Under the pieces are notes generated by a model that was given only the letters and a program-made list of their open reading frames with translations, had not been told where the DNA came from and did not search any database. Below, one piece after another: positions 6,205 to 8,893 of a stretch of DNA of 8,893 nt (position 1 is the first letter of the stretch; each line of letters opens with the position of its first letter). The DNA is from an uncultured Gemmatimonadota bacterium (GTDB lineage: Bacteria > Gemmatimonadota > Gemmatimonadetes > Longimicrobiales > Gaopeijiaceae): positions 1 to 8,893 of the forward strand of contig CAKZOQ010000624.1 in NCBI GenBank assembly GCA_937136445.1, given 5' to 3'. The position numbers and the translations under genes were made by a program.

Positions 6205-8784
6205 TCAGTCGAACCAGCTCGAGAGCTTCCCCAGGGCGCCCAGGAGGTCGGGCTCCAGCTCCAGGACGGGGGCCAGGGGGTCTTCGCCCATCGCCTGCAT
6301 ACGTTCCGGGACGGTCCGGATGGTGTGCTGCTCGATGGTGAGGCCGTCGTCCACCTCCTCCCAGAGCAGCGGTGTGGAGACGGGCGCGTCCGGGAGGGGC
6401 CGGACGCTGAAGGGGGCCACGAGGAGCCTCCCGTGTCCATTCTGCACGAAGTCCACGTAGACCCGTCCCTCCCGCTTGTCCGGGTTCCTCACCAGGGTGG
6501 CGATCTCCGGGAGCTCGGCCGCCACCACCTGGCCCAGGAGCTGTCCCAGGGTGCGGGACTGTTCGTAGGTGAGCCGCCCACCCAGCGGCACCAGGACGTG
6601 GATGCCGGTGGATCCGCTGGTCTTGGCGAAGGTGGGGAGGCCGATCTCCTCGCCCAGCTCGTGAAGAGCACGGGCGATGCGGACCACGTCGGCGAAGGGA
6701 GCGTCCTTGGGGTCCAGATCCAGGATGCACCAGTCGGGGCGGGCCAGGTCGGCGATGCGGCTGGACCAGACGTGCATGGGGATGGTGCCCAGGTTGGCCA
6801 CGTAGAGGAGCGACTGCAGGTCGTCGGCCACGAAGTAGCTCAACTCCCGCTCGGAGCCCTCGCTCCAGACCGTGGCCCGGCGGATCCAGTCCGGCGCGAA
6901 CCCTGGAGCGTCCTTCTGGAAGAATGACTTCCCGTCGATGCCGTCGGGATAGCGCGTCATGACCAGGGGACGGTCCCGGAGGTAGGCGAGCATCCAGGGC
7001 GCCACCGCCCGGTAGAACTCCACCAGGTCGCCCTTGGTGTAGCCCTCCTGCGGCCAGAAGACCTTGTCTTGGTTGGTGAGCTCCACCCGACGCTCCTCCA
7101 CGGCGACCCGGGGCATGGGTTCGGGCTCCCGCTCCTCCGGTGGGATCATCTCACCGCCCAGGCGGCAGTCCTGGGCGGGGAGGTCGTCCCGGAGGCGCAC
7201 GAACGAGGCCTGGCGGACCATTCCGGCGTCGGTCAGCTCCTTGTATCGGACCTCCGCCACCAGCTCCGGGCGCACCCAGTGGTGCTCCTTGCCTCGCGGC
7301 GCCTCCGCGCCCCACCCCCATCGGTCCACGGGGGGCTGGCCCACGGCCAGCGCTTCGAGGCGCTCGATGATCTCGGCGAGGGCGTCGGCGCCGAACCCGC
7401 TCCCCACACTCCCGAGCCAGACCAGTTCGTCGCCCTCCTCCGCCGCGTCGCCGGGGCCGCTCCAGCGGGCGAGGTGGAGGGCCCCGAAGCCTGACCGGCT
7501 GCCCTTGGGGTCGGTCCAGCCCACCACCACGAAGTCGTCGGTGCGGACCGTGCGGACCTTCACCCACGTAGAGGACCGCCCGCCGTGGTAGGGCGCGTCG
7601 GCCTTCTTCCCCACGATGCCCTCGAGCCCCATCTGCTGGACCTGTCGGTACATGGCCTCGCCCACCTCCGGGAGGTGGTCGGTGTACCGGATGGGCCCCA
7701 CCGAGGGGAGGACCTCCCGGAGGAACTCCTTCCGTTCCACCAGCGGCAGCTCCCGCAGGTCTCGGCCCTCCAGGGCCAGGAGGTCGAAGGCGTAGAGGAC
7801 GGCGGGGAGCTCCACCGATGCCCGGAGGGCGTCCCGCGGGTCGAGGATGCGCCCCCGACGCTGCAGTCGGGAGAAGGAGGGGAGCCCGTCGGCGTCGTGC
7901 ACCACCACCTCGCCGTCCAGCACCAGCCCCTCGTAGGGCAGCCCACGCACCGCCCGGGCGATCTCCGGGAAGGTGGGGGTGAGGTCGTGGCCCCGACGGG
8001 ACCGGAGGAAGGGCTCCCGCTGGTGCCGCTCCGCCAGGAGCCGGTAGCCGTCGTACTTGATCTCGAAGAGCCACCCGGAGCGGGTGAAGGGCTCCTCCCG
8101 AGAGGTGGCGAGCATGAGTTCGACCTCGGACGCCCGGACCTGCCCTCCCGGAGCCCCTGCCTCCGCCACCCGCGCCGCCAGCGCCTCGGCCCGCTCGTCG
8201 GCGGCGGCGAACTCCTCCACGGTGAGCCCCGAGTAGATGGAGTCGTCGGGGTAGCCCTCGGTGCCGCCCCCCGGGTCCATGAAGCCGTCGCGCTCCTTGA
8301 TGAGGAGCCACGAACGCTCGGACTGCCTGGTCTTCACCAGGGTCCAGCGGCCCAGGAGCTTGTGGCCGTGGAGGTCGAAGAGGAGCTTCCCCTTCTCCAA
8401 CCCACGGTGCGGATCCTCCACCGCCGTCCAGGTCCCCCGATCCCAGACGATCATGGGCCCGGCCCCATACTCGCCGTCGGGGATGACGCCCTCGAACTCG
8501 GCGTACTCCAGCGGATGGTCCTCGGTCTGCATGGCCAGACGCTTGTCGGCCTGGTTCGGGGACGGGCCCTTGGGGACCGCCCACGACAGCAGCACCCCGT
8601 CCAGCTCCAGGCGAAGGTCCCAGTGCAGGGCCCGGGCGTGGTGCTTCTGGACCACGAAGGTGCTCCCTCCCACCACCACCTCCCCACCGAAGGGCTCGGG
8701 GGTTCGGGAGGCGGCGCGCTTCTCGCGGTAGGCCCGGAGGCGGTCGTCTCGGGAGGGGCGTTCGGGGGACGCGTCGGGAGGCAT
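6205..8784 (-). CDS. ligD: Multidomain ATP-dependent DNA ligase D (phosphoesterase-ligase-polymerase), non-homologous end joining
   Basis: Complete LigD (859 aa) that processes, fills and seals DNA double-strand breaks with Ku. Domain order is phosphoesterase, ligase, polymerase, as in Pseudomonas LigD and unlike mycobacterial LigD. The 3'-phosphoesterase (about 30-180) shows QKH (H48), LHWDLRLE (H54, D56, R58), E88 and H90, matching the metal and phosphate residues of the Pseudomonas enzyme. The ligase (about 220-545) has motif I EIKYDGYR with nucleotidyl-accepting K243, motif III YAFDLLAL (331-338), motif IV EGIVGKK (388-394) and motif V TWVKVR (406-411, K409), then an OB-fold region. The primase-like polymerase (about 565-859) has LDLDP with D689 and D691, STGIH (H729) and VYVDF with D778. 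All three active sites look intact. The start is supported by the typical YREKR...TPEP leader at 19-31. No Shine-Dalgarno is visible before the ATG. No ku gene is within the window. Confidence 0.97.
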   Translation of the reverse strand: MPPDASPERPSRDDRLRAYREKRAASRTPEPFGGEVVVGGSTFVVQKHHARALHWDLRLELDGVLLSWAVPKGPSPNQADKRLAMQTEDHPLEYAEFEGVIPDGEYGAGPMIVWDRGTWTAVEDPHRGLEKGKLLFDLHGHKLLGRWTLVKTRQSERSWLLIKERDGFMDPGGGTEGYPDDSIYSGLTVEEFAAADERAEALAARVAEAGAPGGQVRASEVELMLATSREEPFTRSGWLFEIKYDGYRLLAERHQREPFLRSRRGHDLTPTFPEIARAVRGLPYEGLVLDGEVVVHDADGLPSFSRLQRRGRILDPRDALRASVELPAVLYAFDLLALEGRDLRELPLVERKEFLREVLPSVGPIRYTDHLPEVGEAMYRQVQQMGLEGIVGKKADAPYHGGRSSTWVKVRTVRTDDFVVVGWTDPKGSRSGFGALHLARWSGPGDAAEEGDELVWLGSVGSGFGADALAEIIERLEALAVGQPPVDRWGWGAEAPRGKEHHWVRPELVAEVRYKELTDAGMVRQASFVRLRDDLPAQDCRLGGEMIPPEEREPEPMPRVAVEERRVELTNQDKVFWPQEGYTKGDLVEFYRAVAPWMLAYLRDRPLVMTRYPDGIDGKSFFQKDAPGFAPDWIRRATVWSEGSERELSYFVADDLQSLLYVANLGTIPMHVWSSRIADLARPDWCILDLDPKDAPFADVVRIARALHELGEEIGLPTFAKTSGSTGIHVLVPLGGRLTYEQSRTLGQLLGQVVAAELPEIATLVRNPDKREGRVYVDFVQNGHGRLLVAPFSVRPLPDAPVSTPLLWEEVDDGLTIEQHTIRTVPERMQAMGEDPLAPVLELEPDLLGALGKLSSWFD

Positions 8785-8790
8785 GGGGCG

Positions 8791-8819
8791 AACGTCGTCC
8801 GCGGTCGCGGGTGGCGCAA
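8791..8819 (-). promoter_or_regulatory. Weak candidate leaderless promoter for ligD
   Basis: Read on the minus strand, TTGCGC (8819-8814), 17 nt, GACGTT (8796-8791), then 6 nt to the ligD ATG at 8784. The spacing is ideal and matches the distance to ATG at the other two leaderless candidates. The hexamers are poor matches to consensus (the TTG of the -35; only A2 and T6 of the -10). The lack of a Shine-Dalgarno gives slight support. Confidence 0.25.
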
Positions 8820-8853
8820 TCGGAGGGCGATGGAACGGACCTCGGACTGGCGC

Positions 8854-8868
8854 GGACCCTCGGGGTCC
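8854..8868. repeat. Perfect 6-bp inverted repeat, possible operator
   Basis: GGACCC (8854-8859), spacer TCG, GGGTCC (8863-8868) form a perfect dyad in the divergent ligD intergenic region, ending 5 nt before the TATCTT box at 8873. The position would suit a repressor site over a promoter spacer. A short hairpin is also possible, but no T-run follows it, so it does not look like a terminator. Short GC-rich dyads arise easily by chance in this base composition. Confidence 0.35.
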
Positions 8869-8872
8869 CGGC

Positions 8873-8884
8873 TATCTTCGCGCC
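8873..8884 (+). promoter_or_regulatory. Putative leaderless promoter -10 box of the gene starting at 8885
   Basis: TATCTT at 8873-8878 fits TANNNT and is followed by 6 nt and an ATG at 8885, with no Shine-Dalgarno between. The segment CTATCTT...GCCATG closely resembles CTAGTCTT...GCCATG before the exporter operon at 1872-1888. No good -35 hexamer was found at 16-18 nt upstream. Confidence 0.45.
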
Positions 8885-8893
8885 ATGCACCCC
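8885..8893 (+). CDS. First codons of a gene divergent from ligD, 3' partial
   Basis: ATG CAC CCC (Met-His-Pro) begins right behind a TANNNT box and runs out of the window. Nothing about the product can be read from three codons. The case for a gene rests on the promoter-like layout, repeated from the exporter operon, and on the 100-nt gap to the ligD start, which is typical of a divergent pair. Bacterial Ku is often encoded beside ligD and often starts Met-x-Pro-Ile-Trp, so ku is a guess consistent with, but not shown by, these bases. Confidence 0.35.

Noticed and set aside
7151..8890. 579-codon minus-strand frame overlapping ligD, and plus-strand frames at 6325-6927 and 7064-7591
   Set aside because: The ligD frame carries every catalytic motif over the same span. 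These alternative frames show only biased composition.

Overview
This is a GC-rich, densely packed bacterial chromosome segment (roughly 70% G+C by eye). It holds five complete protein genes, one gene cut by the left edge, and the apparent first codons of another at the right edge. No rRNA, tRNA, CRISPR array, insertion sequence or phage gene is visible. The exporter implies a cell with at least an inner membrane and probably a periplasm. Two ATG starts sit 6-7 nt behind a TANNNT -10-like box with no Shine-Dalgarno, which suggests leaderless transcripts. With the gene content this fits a high-GC soil or sediment Gram-negative such as Gemmatimonadota, but that assignment is inference and is not proven by any marker gene here.

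Layout, left to right. (1) Positions 1-1840, + strand: a class IV (HDAC11-like) zinc deacetylase, cut at its 5' end, overlaps by 4 nt (ATGA) a PLP enzyme of the ACC deaminase/D-cysteine desulfhydrase family. The two look translationally coupled. (2) Positions 1886-6195, + strand: a three-gene MacAB-like export operon behind its own probable leaderless promoter. It encodes an ATPase, a duplicated FtsX-type permease, and a periplasmic membrane-fusion protein with a strong ribosome binding site. (3) Positions 6205-8784, - strand: a full-length multidomain LigD of bacterial non-homologous end joining, in the order phosphoesterase-ligase-polymerase, convergent with the exporter operon with only 9 nt between stop codons. 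(4) Positions 8785-8884: a divergent intergenic region with a weak promoter for ligD, a perfect 6-bp inverted repeat, and a TATCTT box serving a + strand gene that begins at 8885 and leaves the window after three codons.

All three blocks belong to known families, and I do not see a clearly new system. The points most worth following are the coupled HDAC11-like/PLP-enzyme pair, the altered active-site motifs of the PLP enzyme, the repeated leaderless promoter layout, and the unknown gene divergent from ligD, for which ku is a natural guess.
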